Shown in pieces: positions 1-5,813 of a stretch of DNA of 13,333 nucleotides. Every line of letters starts with the position of its first letter. Positions within the stretch are counted from its first letter, which is position 1. Made by a program: the position numbers and the translations under genes. The notes beneath the pieces are model-generated. The model ran no database searches. It was not told the origin of the DNA and worked only from the letters and a program-made list of their open reading frames with translations. This stretch comes from Pseudomonadota bacterium (GTDB lineage: Bacteria > Pseudomonadota > Alphaproteobacteria > Acetobacterales > Acetobacteraceae): contig JAKBCH010000046.1 of NCBI GenBank assembly GCA_021808055.1, positions 1 to 13,333 of the forward strand, given 5' to 3'.

Positions 1-447
1 TGTGTCGCCCTGGTCGCCGACACCTCCCTCTCCGGCGCGCGCGTGGCCCGGGAGCTGGATGCAGCGATCACGCTACGGGGCCGGCCGGGCAGCATTGTCA
101 GTGATAACGGCACGGAGCTGACCTCAATGGCCATCCTGCTCTGGTCGCAGGAGCGCTGCGTCCCCTGGCACTATATCGCGCCCGGCAAACCGCAGCAGAA
201 TGGCTTCAGCGAAAGTTTCAACGGCAGGCTGCGCGATGAATGCCTCAACGAAACGCTGTTCACCTCTCTGCGCCATGCGAGGCTGGTTCTCAGCGCCTGG
301 CGGCTCGACTACAATACGGTCCGGCCCCATTCCAAGCTCGGCGGGACGGCACCCGCTGAGTTCGCCAAACAATATGCCGCGGCGCAAGCCACACACGTTG
401 TCATCACTTCAAACATCAACCATGAAAGGGAAGGACTCTACGTTTGA
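1..447 (+). CDS. IS3-family transposase OrfB, C-terminal part (5' truncated by window edge)
   Basis: This is the C-terminal 148 residues of a DDE transposase of the IS3 family (rve/integrase core), which cuts and joins the ends of the element. The frame is open from base 1, so the gene starts outside the window and the first catalytic Asp is not visible. The second Asp lies in VSDNGTEL (visible residue 35) and the Glu in [12 protein letters not shown] (residue 71), giving the DD(35)E spacing. [10 protein letters not shown] and [15 protein letters not shown] are typical of the IS407 subgroup. The full OrfB is usually 270-290 residues and is made by frameshifting from an upstream OrfA. The visible part has no internal stop, so the element may be intact. 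The stop TGA is at 445-447. Confidence 0.93.
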   Translation, partial: CVALVADTSLSGARVARELDAAITLRGRPGSIVSDNGTELTSMAILLWSQERCVPWHYIAPGKPQQNGFSESFNGRLRDECLNETLFTSLRHARLVLSAWRLDYNTVRPHSKLGGTAPAEFAKQYAAAQATHVVITSNINHEREGLYV

Positions 448-473
448 GTGGATACAAAACGGGGAGCACGTCA
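1..473 (+). mobile_element. Right end of an IS3-family (IS407-like) insertion sequence, left part outside window
   Basis: The transposase tail is followed 26 bases later by GGGGAGCACGTCA (461-473). That is a plausible right terminal inverted repeat, because IS3-family elements end in CA and IS407-group ends typically carry a G-run before GTCA. The boundary at 473 is supported independently: a different, clearly coding minus-strand frame (DUF3223-like) begins to make sense at exactly base 474. The expected target duplication (3-4 bp for this family) would be CAGG at 474-477 on the plus strand. The left end is not in the window, so neither the duplication nor the full inverted repeat can be confirmed. 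Confidence 0.8.
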
Positions 474-620
474 CAGGGCGTGAAGATGTCGGGCGTCATC
501 ATCGCCCACCCTCTCACCGTCTGCGTAACGGGCCAGCATGGCTTTGAAAAATGCTGTGGCCTCTCCCTTCGTCGGGAATGTAGTCATCGTATCTATGGTG
601 AATGGTTTCGCGGTGCCCAT
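471..620 (-). pseudogene. DUF3223 (DCL-like) protein, N-terminal fragment cut off by the IS
   Basis: Reading the minus strand from ATG at 620 gives 49 residues containing TFPTKGEATAFFKAML and ARYADGERVGDDDARHLHAL. This pattern (K-x-E-A, F-F-x-A-M-L-x-R-Y, G-x-R-V, D-D, L-x-A-L) is what I recognise as the start of the DUF3223 domain, related to the plant DCL protein; the bacterial function is unknown. Family members continue with a R-H-P and K-I-G region that is missing here. The frame ends in TGA at 473-471, and those three bases are the terminal bases of the IS, so the element supplies the stop codon. A TTG at 635 is an alternative start; neither has a strong Shine-Dalgarno. The rest of the gene should lie left of the window, beyond the IS. 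The family call is from memory of the motif. Confidence 0.72.
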
Positions 621-650
621 GACAGAGGGTATCAAGCGATTTAACCCCCG

Positions 651-674
651 TCTCGTCTATAAAAATAGACGAGA
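651..674. promoter_or_regulatory. Perfect 10-bp inverted repeat upstream of the DUF3223 fragment
   Basis: TCTCGTCTAT (651-660) and ATAGACGAGA (665-674) are exact reverse complements separated by AAAA. It lies 30 bases upstream of the ATG at 620 on the minus strand, where a promoter would be expected, and it is not followed by a T-run, so an operator is more likely than a terminator. No regulator gene is visible to pair with it. Function is inference. Confidence 0.45.
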
Positions 675-817
675 ATCATGGCGCGATTCGCGAGAATCTT
701 CTTGATCCGAATCGGTGGTTTCTGTTTACCCGAAACTGGCGTCGTCTCGTATTTGCTTCCAGCCCCCGATCTAACCAACGCGCTGTTACGGCGCGGCGCA
801 ATGGTGCGACCGGGAGC

Positions 818-835
818 GGTAGGCTCTTTCCTACC
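818..835 (+). promoter_or_regulatory. Hairpin directly upstream of a strong ribosome binding site
   Basis: GGTAGG (818-823) and CCTACC (830-835) pair perfectly around a CTCTTT loop, and the next base begins AAGGAGG (836-842), a near-perfect Shine-Dalgarno. A competing small stem is possible between TCCT (829-832) and AGGA (837-840), which would cover the ribosome binding site. The two structures are mutually exclusive, so translation of the ORF at 850 could be switched. This is inference from base pairing only. Confidence 0.45.
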
Positions 836-849
836 AAGGAGGCACGACA

Positions 850-975
850 ATGGACCGACTCTCTCGGCCCAAGGATGTGCATGTATGCCAGTACACGCGC
901 ATCCGGTTTAACCGCTTGGAGGTGGTACGCCACCACCGGCGGTCTCATCCACGGCAATACGTTCTGCCGTTCTAA
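850..975 (+). CDS. Small basic protein of 41 residues, unknown function
   Basis: ATG at 850 is preceded by AAGGAGG at 836-842 with 7-base spacing, the best ribosome binding site in the left third of the window. The frame runs to TAA at 973-975 and encodes 41 residues with nine Arg, one Lys and four His against three acidic residues, so it is strongly basic. The central pattern is V-H-V-x-x-Y-T-R followed by E-V-V-R-x-H-x-R. This reminds me of very short basic proteins carried by phages and plasmids, but I cannot name a family. There is no signal peptide or membrane segment. It has no close neighbour on the same strand. The main evidence for its reality is the ribosome binding site; a nucleic-acid-binding role is only suggested by composition. 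Confidence 0.5.
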   Translation: MDRLSRPKDVHVCQYTRIRFNRLEVVRHHRRSHPRQYVLPF

Positions 976-991
976 CCTGTGACTAAGTACG

Positions 992-1017
992 AGGCGATGC
1001 CGCCTACGCATATGCGT
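992..1017 (+). terminator. Possible weak terminator after the small ORF
   Basis: AGGCG (992-996) and CGCCT (1001-1005) pair around the tetraloop ATGC (997-1000), immediately followed by the perfect palindrome ACGCATATGCGT (1006-1017) and TTTTG. The stems are short and the T-run is only four bases, so termination is doubtful; the palindrome may instead be a protein-binding site. Confidence 0.25.
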
Positions 1018-1089
1018 TTTGAGTCGATTAGTGATTCTCGTCAATAAAAATCTTTAGTTTAATCAAAATCCGGAAAATTGGCTGTGCGG

Positions 1090-1371
1090 CTAGTCAGGTA
1101 TATAGGTCCCAAAGAAAAAGGGATGCGGTTTATGAACGGGGCGCTCTAAGGGCGCTTTCGGAGCGAGTCGTAGAATATCCGACTCAACAATTTTTATCTC
1201 TGCTTGGAGTTTTACCAACTGTAGTTGGATGGCGAGTCGCCTGCGCCTGAGCTTGGAAAGAAGATTTACTGCACGCGGTTCAAGATTCTCGCCACAACCA
1301 ATCCCAACGGGAATGACAACAGCGCCCAAACTCCTAAAATCACATACCAATGCGCTACTATCCATATCCAC
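1090..1371 (-). CDS. Hypothetical small protein, 93 residues, uncertain
   Basis: The frame starts with GTG at 1371 (an ATG follows at 1365) and ends at TAG 1092-1090. I do not recognise it. Residues about 35-70 look like a real amphipathic helix rich in Leu, Arg and Glu (for example QLQLVKLQAEIKIVESDIL), followed by a Pro- and aromatic-rich tail ending in FFFGTYIPD. That is less random than the antisense frames elsewhere here. Against it, there is no clear Shine-Dalgarno, a stop lies a few codons upstream, and the surrounding DNA is decayed. It may be a remnant of a larger gene or of a mobile element lying against the truncated gene at 1435-1695. Confidence 0.3.
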   Translation of the reverse strand: MDMDSSALVCDFRSLGAVVIPVGIGCGENLEPRAVNLLSKLRRRRLAIQLQLVKLQAEIKIVESDILRLAPKAPLERPVHKPHPFFFGTYIPD

Positions 1372-1434
1372 ATTATTTGCAGCTTATTATATAGATCAAT
1401 GGATTAGTATATGCGGTTCTTGTGGTGGCGATTG

Positions 1435-1695
1435 CTACATAATACCGAAAATATCCACATACGGGTCTGCCTCCGTGCCGCCGAAGCAAAACCACAAACC
1501 ATCAGGGTTGGTTCGCAAGCGGTTTGAACCTGGCAACTTCAGATAGGGCTGGTCAGGGTCTTCCGGTGTGCCAGGGCGCGCACGGATCCAGGCACCAGAC
1601 GCGCCCATGTCATGATCCGCAAGGCCCGGTGGATGCTGCGGCCAGGTGCGTAGCTTTTGGCGAACGAGCGCATCCATCGAGGTGTAGCCAGCCAT
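1435..1695 (-). pseudogene. Probable 3'-truncated gene, hypothetical protein N-terminus (86 residues)
   Basis: ATG at 1695 has a GGGAG ribosome binding site seven to eight bases upstream on the minus strand and an inverted repeat just beyond it, so the 5' end looks genuine. The product begins MAGYTSMDALVRQKLRTWPQ and later contains LPGSNRLRTNPDGLWFCFGG, then ends abruptly after VDIFGIM at TAG 1437-1435. From memory, similar proteins of unknown function in Acetobacteraceae share the R-L-R-T-x-P-D-G-L-W-x-x-F-G-G stretch and continue well beyond the D-I-x-A-I position, to about 200 residues. Sequence past about 1440 does not resemble such a continuation in any minus-strand frame, and the DNA there becomes AT-rich. 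I therefore read it as a gene cut by a deletion or insertion near 1440. Its function is unknown. Confidence 0.5.
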
Positions 1696-1719
1696 ATATT
1701 TACTCCCGAATGCTTAAAC

Positions 1720-1734
1720 TCTACTTAAAGTAGA
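1720..1734. promoter_or_regulatory. Perfect 7-bp inverted repeat upstream of the 1435-1695 gene
   Basis: TCTACTTAAAGTAGA is a perfect palindrome around one central base. It lies 25-39 bases upstream of the ATG at 1695 on the minus strand, in the position of a promoter or operator. A half-similar TTTAAG repeat partly overlaps it. Regulatory function is inferred. Confidence 0.35.
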
Positions 1735-1933
1735 ACACTGTCCAAAAGCGACTCGGATGCAAGATATTTTTTATCTAATTTTTAACTTTTTTAGGCCCGC
1801 CGTGAGATTGGCCACGCTGCGTCCCCGGGTAAGCTTTTGAAACATAATGCGCGAATCTGCAACCTTACCGCGAAGGCGTGGCTTTTCTGTAAGATTGCCT
1901 CTGAATTAAAATGCACTGGCCTTCATGAACAAT

Positions 1934-1968
1934 AGATTTTTTAAATCTTGCTTAAAATTATTTTAAGC
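1934..1968. promoter_or_regulatory. Two adjacent perfect palindromes upstream of the efflux gene
   Basis: AGATTT (1934-1939) and AAATCT (1943-1948) form a 6-bp inverted repeat around TTT. One base later GCTTAAAAT (1950-1958) and ATTTTAAGC (1960-1968) form a 9-bp repeat around a single T. Their AT-rich dyads resemble binding sites of TetR- or MarR-type regulators, which commonly control efflux genes, but no such gene is in the window. Confidence 0.35.
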
Positions 1969-1987
1969 TTCGGCTTCCCCACCCGCA

Positions 1988-2017
1988 CATGGCTGAACAC
2001 CATCTGCCATGTAGAAT
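1988..2017 (+). promoter_or_regulatory. Inverted repeat CATGGC-N12-GCCATG abutting a -10-like hexamer
   Basis: CATGGC at 1988-1993 is repeated in inverted orientation at 2006-2011, directly before TAGAAT (2012-2017), which matches four of six positions of a sigma-70 -10 box. The position suggests an operator over a promoter for the efflux gene that starts at 2140. No convincing -35 box is seen, so this is tentative. Confidence 0.3.
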
Positions 2018-2139
2018 AAACTTGGTTTCATGCTTGGTTCACACCATTTCACCGCCATGCTGCGCTTGCCTTGGTAGCGCGGCCTATGGTTCTGTTTAAA
2101 CACCACCACCCTGCCGGCCGGCACAGGAGATTGAAGATC

Positions 2140-3621
2140 GTGATACCCATTCGCTTGCGCCGCGCCCTGGCAGGCTCAGCCCTCTCTTTGGGCCTCGCAG
2201 CAGCTCTTTCCGGCTGCATGGTTGGGCCGAACTTCCAGCCCCCGCGCACGGCGTCTCCGGCCGCCTACCTTAACGGTTCATCCCCCAACAGCGCCCCTTA
2301 TGTTTCAGGCGATGCGGTGGACCCGCAATGGTGGACCAGCTTCAAAGACCCCGTTCTGACCAATCTGGAAACCATGGCGGTGCAGCAGAACCTGGACCTG
2401 CAAATCGCCACGCAGCGTTTGTTGGAGGCTGAGGCCAAGGCGCAGATTGAAGGCGCTGCCCTTTACCCCAACCTCAACGCCAACGCGTCTTTCTCTCATA
2501 ACCGCATCAGCGGAGACAGCCCAACCGGCCAGTTTGGCGCGGCGTTTCCCGTCGTGCTGCAACCGTACAACCTCTACCAATACGGCCTGCAAACGATGTT
2601 CGACCTCGACCTCTGGGGCAAAAACAAGCGCGCGGTGGAAGCCGCGGTGGCCAGCGCCCGTGCCTCAGCTGAAGCGCGCCGCGCCGCCCTGCTTAACGTT
2701 CAGGCCAGTGTCGCCAGCAATTACATCCAGCTTCGCGGCACAGAGGCTATTCTCGGCATCACGCAAAAAAACCTGCAATCCGCCAACCAGCTTGTGCAGC
2801 TAACCGCCGAGCGCCAACAGGCCGGCCTCACTACATCGCTGGACGTTGCAAACGCCCGCGCTACCGCCGCGCAAATCGCCTCGCAAATCCCCACCCTCAT
2901 CGCCCAGCGCGACGGGCTGATCGACCAGATCGGTCTGCTGCTTGGCCAAACCCCGAACGGATTACCGCAGGACCTCGTAACCCCCGCACCAGTGCCGCTC
3001 ACCCCGCCGGTCGTGCCCGTCGGCCTGCCGGCAGACCTGCTTAAACGTCGGCCGGATGTGCGCGAAGCGCTGGACAGTCTGCACGCCGCCACCGCCAAAA
3101 TCGGCGTCGCCAAGGCAGCCTTCTTCCCGGATGTCACCCTCACCGGCTCTCTCTCCATCCAGGCATTGCAGGGCAATATGCTGGATAGCTGGAAAGCTGC
3201 CACCTATGGCTTCGGCCCGAATATCTCTTTGCCGCTGTTTGAAGGCGGCCAGCTCCGCGGGCAGCTTAAACTCAGCCAGGCCGAGCAGCAGGAAGCCGCG
3301 ATAAGCTATGCCAAAACCGTGCTCACGGCCTTCACGCAGGTGAACACCGCCCTGGTGAATTACGAGCAGGAACACGCGACACTGGATGCACTGAACACCG
3401 ACGTGCAGCAGAGCCAGATCGCCCTTGGCCTCGCGGAGGAGCAGTACAAGGAAGGGCTGGTGGACTACCTCACCGTGCTGACCGCCCAACAAGCCTACCT
3501 CGCCGCCCAGCAGAACCAGGCAGAGTCTTTGCAGAAACTCGGCACGGATTTAGTGACGCTCTACCAGGCCCTGGGTGGGGGTTGGGAAGGGGAGTACCCA
3601 GCTATTGCTGGAAAACCATAA
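2140..3621 (+). CDS. RND-type efflux system outer membrane lipoprotein (NodT/OprM family)
   Basis: This is the TolC-like outer membrane channel of a tripartite drug or metabolite efflux pump. I place the start at GTG 2140, because AGGAGA at 2125-2130 lies nine bases upstream and the product then opens with an ideal lipoprotein signal: basic RLRR, a hydrophobic stretch and the lipobox LSGC with Cys26. The frame stays open upstream to TTG 2071, but that start would add a charged leader. The 493 residues match the family length. Typical features follow in order: GPNFQPP, PQWWTSFKDP, YGLQTMFDLDLWGKN, LLKRRPDV, KAAFFPDVTLTG and ISLPLFEGGQL, showing the duplicated outer-membrane-factor repeat. No membrane-fusion or RND pump gene adjoins it, so it is an orphan here and must pair with a pump encoded elsewhere. 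Confidence 0.93.
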   Translation: MIPIRLRRALAGSALSLGLAAALSGCMVGPNFQPPRTASPAAYLNGSSPNSAPYVSGDAVDPQWWTSFKDPVLTNLETMAVQQNLDLQIATQRLLEAEAKAQIEGAALYPNLNANASFSHNRISGDSPTGQFGAAFPVVLQPYNLYQYGLQTMFDLDLWGKNKRAVEAAVASARASAEARRAALLNVQASVASNYIQLRGTEAILGITQKNLQSANQLVQLTAERQQAGLTTSLDVANARATAAQIASQIPTLIAQRDGLIDQIGLLLGQTPNGLPQDLVTPAPVPLTPPVVPVGLPADLLKRRPDVREALDSLHAATAKIGVAKAAFFPDVTLTGSLSIQALQGNMLDSWKAATYGFGPNISLPLFEGGQLRGQLKLSQAEQQEAAISYAKTVLTAFTQVNTALVNYEQEHATLDALNTDVQQSQIALGLAEEQYKEGLVDYLTVLTAQQAYLAAQQNQAESLQKLGTDLVTLYQALGGGWEGEYPAIAGKP

Positions 3622-3686
3622 TCATATACAAAGAGAAATAGCTTTGTTGAGTAATAACTTTGTGTTTAAACTTAAGGTAAAATCTG

Positions 3687-4835
3687 ATGCAGACACAGAA
3701 TTATAAAATTTTATATACTCACGAAGTTCTACAAAAATTCCTTTCAGATAATCAACCATTTAGAGTTCTCAACAAGAATGTTGGTTCTGACGAGAGGTTG
3801 GAACTACAACCGAATTTATTCGAAAAAATTTCGTCTAATCAATCGGTTAATTACTCCAACGACATCTATGATGAAGACCATTATTTTTGTTTGCAACCTA
3901 GGAGCTATTTGATTCACGATGCTCTAACGCGAACGCAATATGGAGTTTTGTCGTTAGAAAATAATATCATCCGAGAGTCAATTTTTCACTTTCCCTGGCA
4001 CAAATTTCAAAATTTCAAGAAATATGGAGATAAATATAGAGAAGAATCTTGTGAGTTTTTGTCAGGGGAAGCTGAGATCGAGTTAGATGTAGCATTTACA
4101 GCTTGCTCCGGGTTCAACGAAAACTATTACCACTGGATGGTATTGTTTTTGGGTCAAATTAATTCGTTGTTTTTGGATTCATGGAAAGGAGAAGTAAGAT
4201 CTTCCTTTCCAATAATCTTGCCAAAATACCTGTCAAATGTTCAAAAAGAAAGTGCCCATACTTTAGCAGAATACTATAATTTGCCCATTCTTTGGTTATC
4301 TAAGCCAGTTTCGATTAAAATCAGACAATTGATTTTGCCATTGCCAATGCGTTCTGGGGGATTAAAGCCGCACCCTATTATTAGTAACAGCTTTAAGATT
4401 ATTAGAGATAAGTTTTATAGGATTGGTGATTATCCAAAGAAAATTTATGTTTCGAGGTCGGATTCTCGTAATCGAATGCTTGTCAATGAGCGCGAGCTTG
4501 AGGATACCCTAGCAAAGAGAGGATATGAAATCATACGACTTTCTGGTATGAGTTTGTCAGAACAAGTGAATGCCTTTGCTCATGCTAACTCAATTATATC
4601 GCCTCATGGGGCAGGTTTAACAAATTTAGGATTTTCAGAAAGCGGCACGAAAGTCTTGGAAATACATATGCCAACCTACTTAAATTGGTGCTTTCGACGC
4701 ATGTCTTCTATTTTTGGAATTAATTATAATTTCTTAACTGGAAAAATGGTGGACGATAATTCTCAAAAAATCCACACCAGTACATATGAGATCGATTTAA
4801 ATAAAGTTCAAAGGTGTTTTGAAGAAGGCTTCTAG
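3687..4835 (+). CDS. Glycosyltransferase family 61 (DUF563) protein
   Basis: The 382-residue product looks like a family 61 glycosyltransferase, which adds sugars to surface or exported glycans. Visible landmarks are NENYYHWMV (about 144-152), the KKIYVSRSDSRNR stretch before the C-terminal domain, and PHGAGLTN at 306-313 followed by GTKVLEIHMP, all characteristic of the DUF563 domain. The start ATG has AAGG about nine bases upstream. No signal peptide or membrane segment is evident, so a cytoplasmic location is likely. Base composition is strongly AT-rich (roughly 35-40% GC by eye), unlike the GC-rich efflux gene before it, and codons ending in A or T dominate, which points to acquisition by transfer. 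It is followed 93 bases later by a sulfotransferase of similar composition, suggesting that the two act on the same glycan. The sugar donor and acceptor cannot be told. Confidence 0.85.
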   Translation: MQTQNYKILYTHEVLQKFLSDNQPFRVLNKNVGSDERLELQPNLFEKISSNQSVNYSNDIYDEDHYFCLQPRSYLIHDALTRTQYGVLSLENNIIRESIFHFPWHKFQNFKKYGDKYREESCEFLSGEAEIELDVAFTACSGFNENYYHWMVLFLGQINSLFLDSWKGEVRSSFPIILPKYLSNVQKESAHTLAEYYNLPILWLSKPVSIKIRQLILPLPMRSGGLKPHPIISNSFKIIRDKFYRIGDYPKKIYVSRSDSRNRMLVNERELEDTLAKRGYEIIRLSGMSLSEQVNAFAHANSIISPHGAGLTNLGFSESGTKVLEIHMPTYLNWCFRRMSSIFGINYNFLTGKMVDDNSQKIHTSTYEIDLNKVQRCFEEGF

Positions 4836-4848
4836 ATGCTTTAGGCGA

Positions 4849-4866
4849 AATTTTTTGTAAAAAATT
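4849..4866. repeat. AT-only inverted repeat between the two island genes
   Basis: AATTTTTT (4849-4856) and AAAAAATT (4859-4866) are reverse complements around GT. The stem lacks G-C pairs and is followed by few Ts, so it is a poor terminator. It may simply reflect AT-rich spacer composition. Confidence 0.25.
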
Positions 4867-4928
4867 AAATCGATAGTTAAGATCGGCTATGCTGCTAATT
4901 TTGTAGTCACTTATTAGGATAATAATCC

Positions 4929-5753
4929 ATGGAAGCGCGAAAGTTGGATTTTATTAGTTTAACAAAAAATTTGGAAATTAATGAGCGGGCATTTAAGTAT
5001 GAGATGTCGGTCTCTGCACCGCCAACCAAACGCTATGTGGTTTTTTTTGTCGCTCGTTCTGGAAGCACTTGGTTAACTTCTATTTTGTCGGCAACTAATC
5101 TCTTAGGCTATCCAGAAGAATATTTTAATCCCGAGTTTGTACAAGATGTGGCTCGATCACTGAACGCCAAGACGCCAGACACGTTTATTTCTATGTTGCA
5201 GCGGAGACGCAAAAGCGACAATAAGATTTTTGGGGTCGAGGTAAGAGCTATTGATGTTGAGCTTTTCGGAACGCTTGATTTTTTTTCTCGCTTTGAATCA
5301 GAAACTATTTTTTTCAACCTCTGGCGGAAAAATATTCTTGCGCAAGCAATATCGCTCTATCGTGCCGTTTTAACAGGTCGCTTTCATTCAAATGACGGCA
5401 AAGAAGAGCAGATAGCTGCATCATATGACGCAGAGGCAATCAAGAAATGGCTAAACCACCTTGCCGAGCAAGAAAACTCAAACATTTCCATGCTACAACA
5501 ACAGCAGAAGCTATTTACCAATCTATGTTACGAAGTGATCGTCAAAGATCGGACTGGCACAATACAATTATTCGCAGACAAATTGGGCGTGAATAGAGAC
5601 ACTTTTGAAATTATCAAAAAAGAGAACGAGGACATTCAAAAGATCGGAGACAGATGGAATGCCGAAGCCGAACAGCGCTTCCGCTCAGAACATAGCGATT
5701 TTCTTGTTCGAATAGAAAAAAGCCGACTCATTCGGCAATATGAAAATTTCTAA
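4929..5753 (+). CDS. Stf0-family sulfotransferase
   Basis: A 274-residue protein of the Stf0/NodH type, which transfers sulfate from PAPS to a carbohydrate acceptor such as a glycolipid or LPS sugar. The PAPS 5'-phosphosulfate loop is clear: FFVARSGSTWLTSIL (residues 39-53), followed by GYPEEYFNPE (60-69) as in Stf0 proteins. The second PAPS-binding segment is LWRKNILAQAISLYRA (131-146), with the Arg and Ser spacing of the 3'-phosphate site. The start is supported by AGGA at 4916-4919, nine bases upstream. There is no signal peptide, so it is expected to act in the cytoplasm. Its composition is AT-rich, like the upstream glycosyltransferase, and the pair forms a probable acquired glycan-modification island. 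The acceptor is unknown. Confidence 0.88.
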   Translation: MEARKLDFISLTKNLEINERAFKYEMSVSAPPTKRYVVFFVARSGSTWLTSILSATNLLGYPEEYFNPEFVQDVARSLNAKTPDTFISMLQRRRKSDNKIFGVEVRAIDVELFGTLDFFSRFESETIFFNLWRKNILAQAISLYRAVLTGRFHSNDGKEEQIAASYDAEAIKKWLNHLAEQENSNISMLQQQQKLFTNLCYEVIVKDRTGTIQLFADKLGVNRDTFEIIKKENEDIQKIGDRWNAEAEQRFRSEHSDFLVRIEKSRLIRQYENF

Positions 5754-5775
5754 TCTTCATAAGCACGCATAATAA

Positions 5776-5800
5776 ACCAGCGGGTATAAACCCCGCTGGT
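5776..5800 (-). terminator. Rho-independent terminator of icd, possibly bidirectional
   Basis: ACCAGCGGG (5776-5784) and CCCGCTGGT (5792-5800) form a perfect 9-bp GC-rich stem with a 7-base loop. On the minus strand it begins 14 bases after the icd stop and is followed by TTATTATG, a modest T-rich tail. It could also stop transcription from the sulfotransferase, whose stop codon lies 22 bases away on the other side. Confidence 0.8.
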
Positions 5801-5813
5801 CCAGAAGCGTCCT

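Larger units (their letters stand above)
668..1042. repeat. Segment bracketed by an 11-bp inverted repeat, possible small mobile unit
   Basis: GACGAGAATCA at 668-678 is matched in inverted orientation by TGATTCTCGTC at 1032-1042. The 375-bp segment between them contains the hairpin-led 41-codon ORF. The shared octamer CGAGAATC also occurs at 691-698, exactly 21 bp after its first copy at 670-677, and inverted at 1284-1291. An 11-bp match over this distance could still arise by chance, and no target duplication is evident, so a MITE-like unit is only a suggestion. Confidence 0.25.
1741..2139. other. Non-coding, AT-rich stretch upstream of the efflux gene
   Basis: I see no convincing gene in this stretch of about 400 bases on either strand; the frames of 30-36 codons present have no good ribosome binding site. 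It contains three perfect inverted repeats (annotated separately) and probably holds the promoter of the efflux gene. A -10-like TAGAAT is at 2012-2017, but no good -35 hexamer stands at the right distance. Confidence 0.6.

Noticed and set aside
444..644. 66-codon plus-strand frame after the transposase
   Set aside because: It spans the IS boundary, and the opposite strand carries the DUF3223-like coding frame, which explains the region better.
676..1044. 122-codon minus-strand frame and the overlapping 641-850 frame
   Set aside because: Arg-rich, low-information translations with no ribosome binding site; they conflict with the better supported ORF at 850-975.
1229..1546. 105-codon plus-strand frame
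   Set aside because: It crosses the apparent junction near 1440 and runs antisense to the 1435-1695 gene; no ribosome binding site.
2071..2139. TTG or ATG starts upstream for the efflux lipoprotein
   Set aside because: They would place a long charged leader before the signal peptide and lack the well-spaced AGGAGA that serves GTG 2140.
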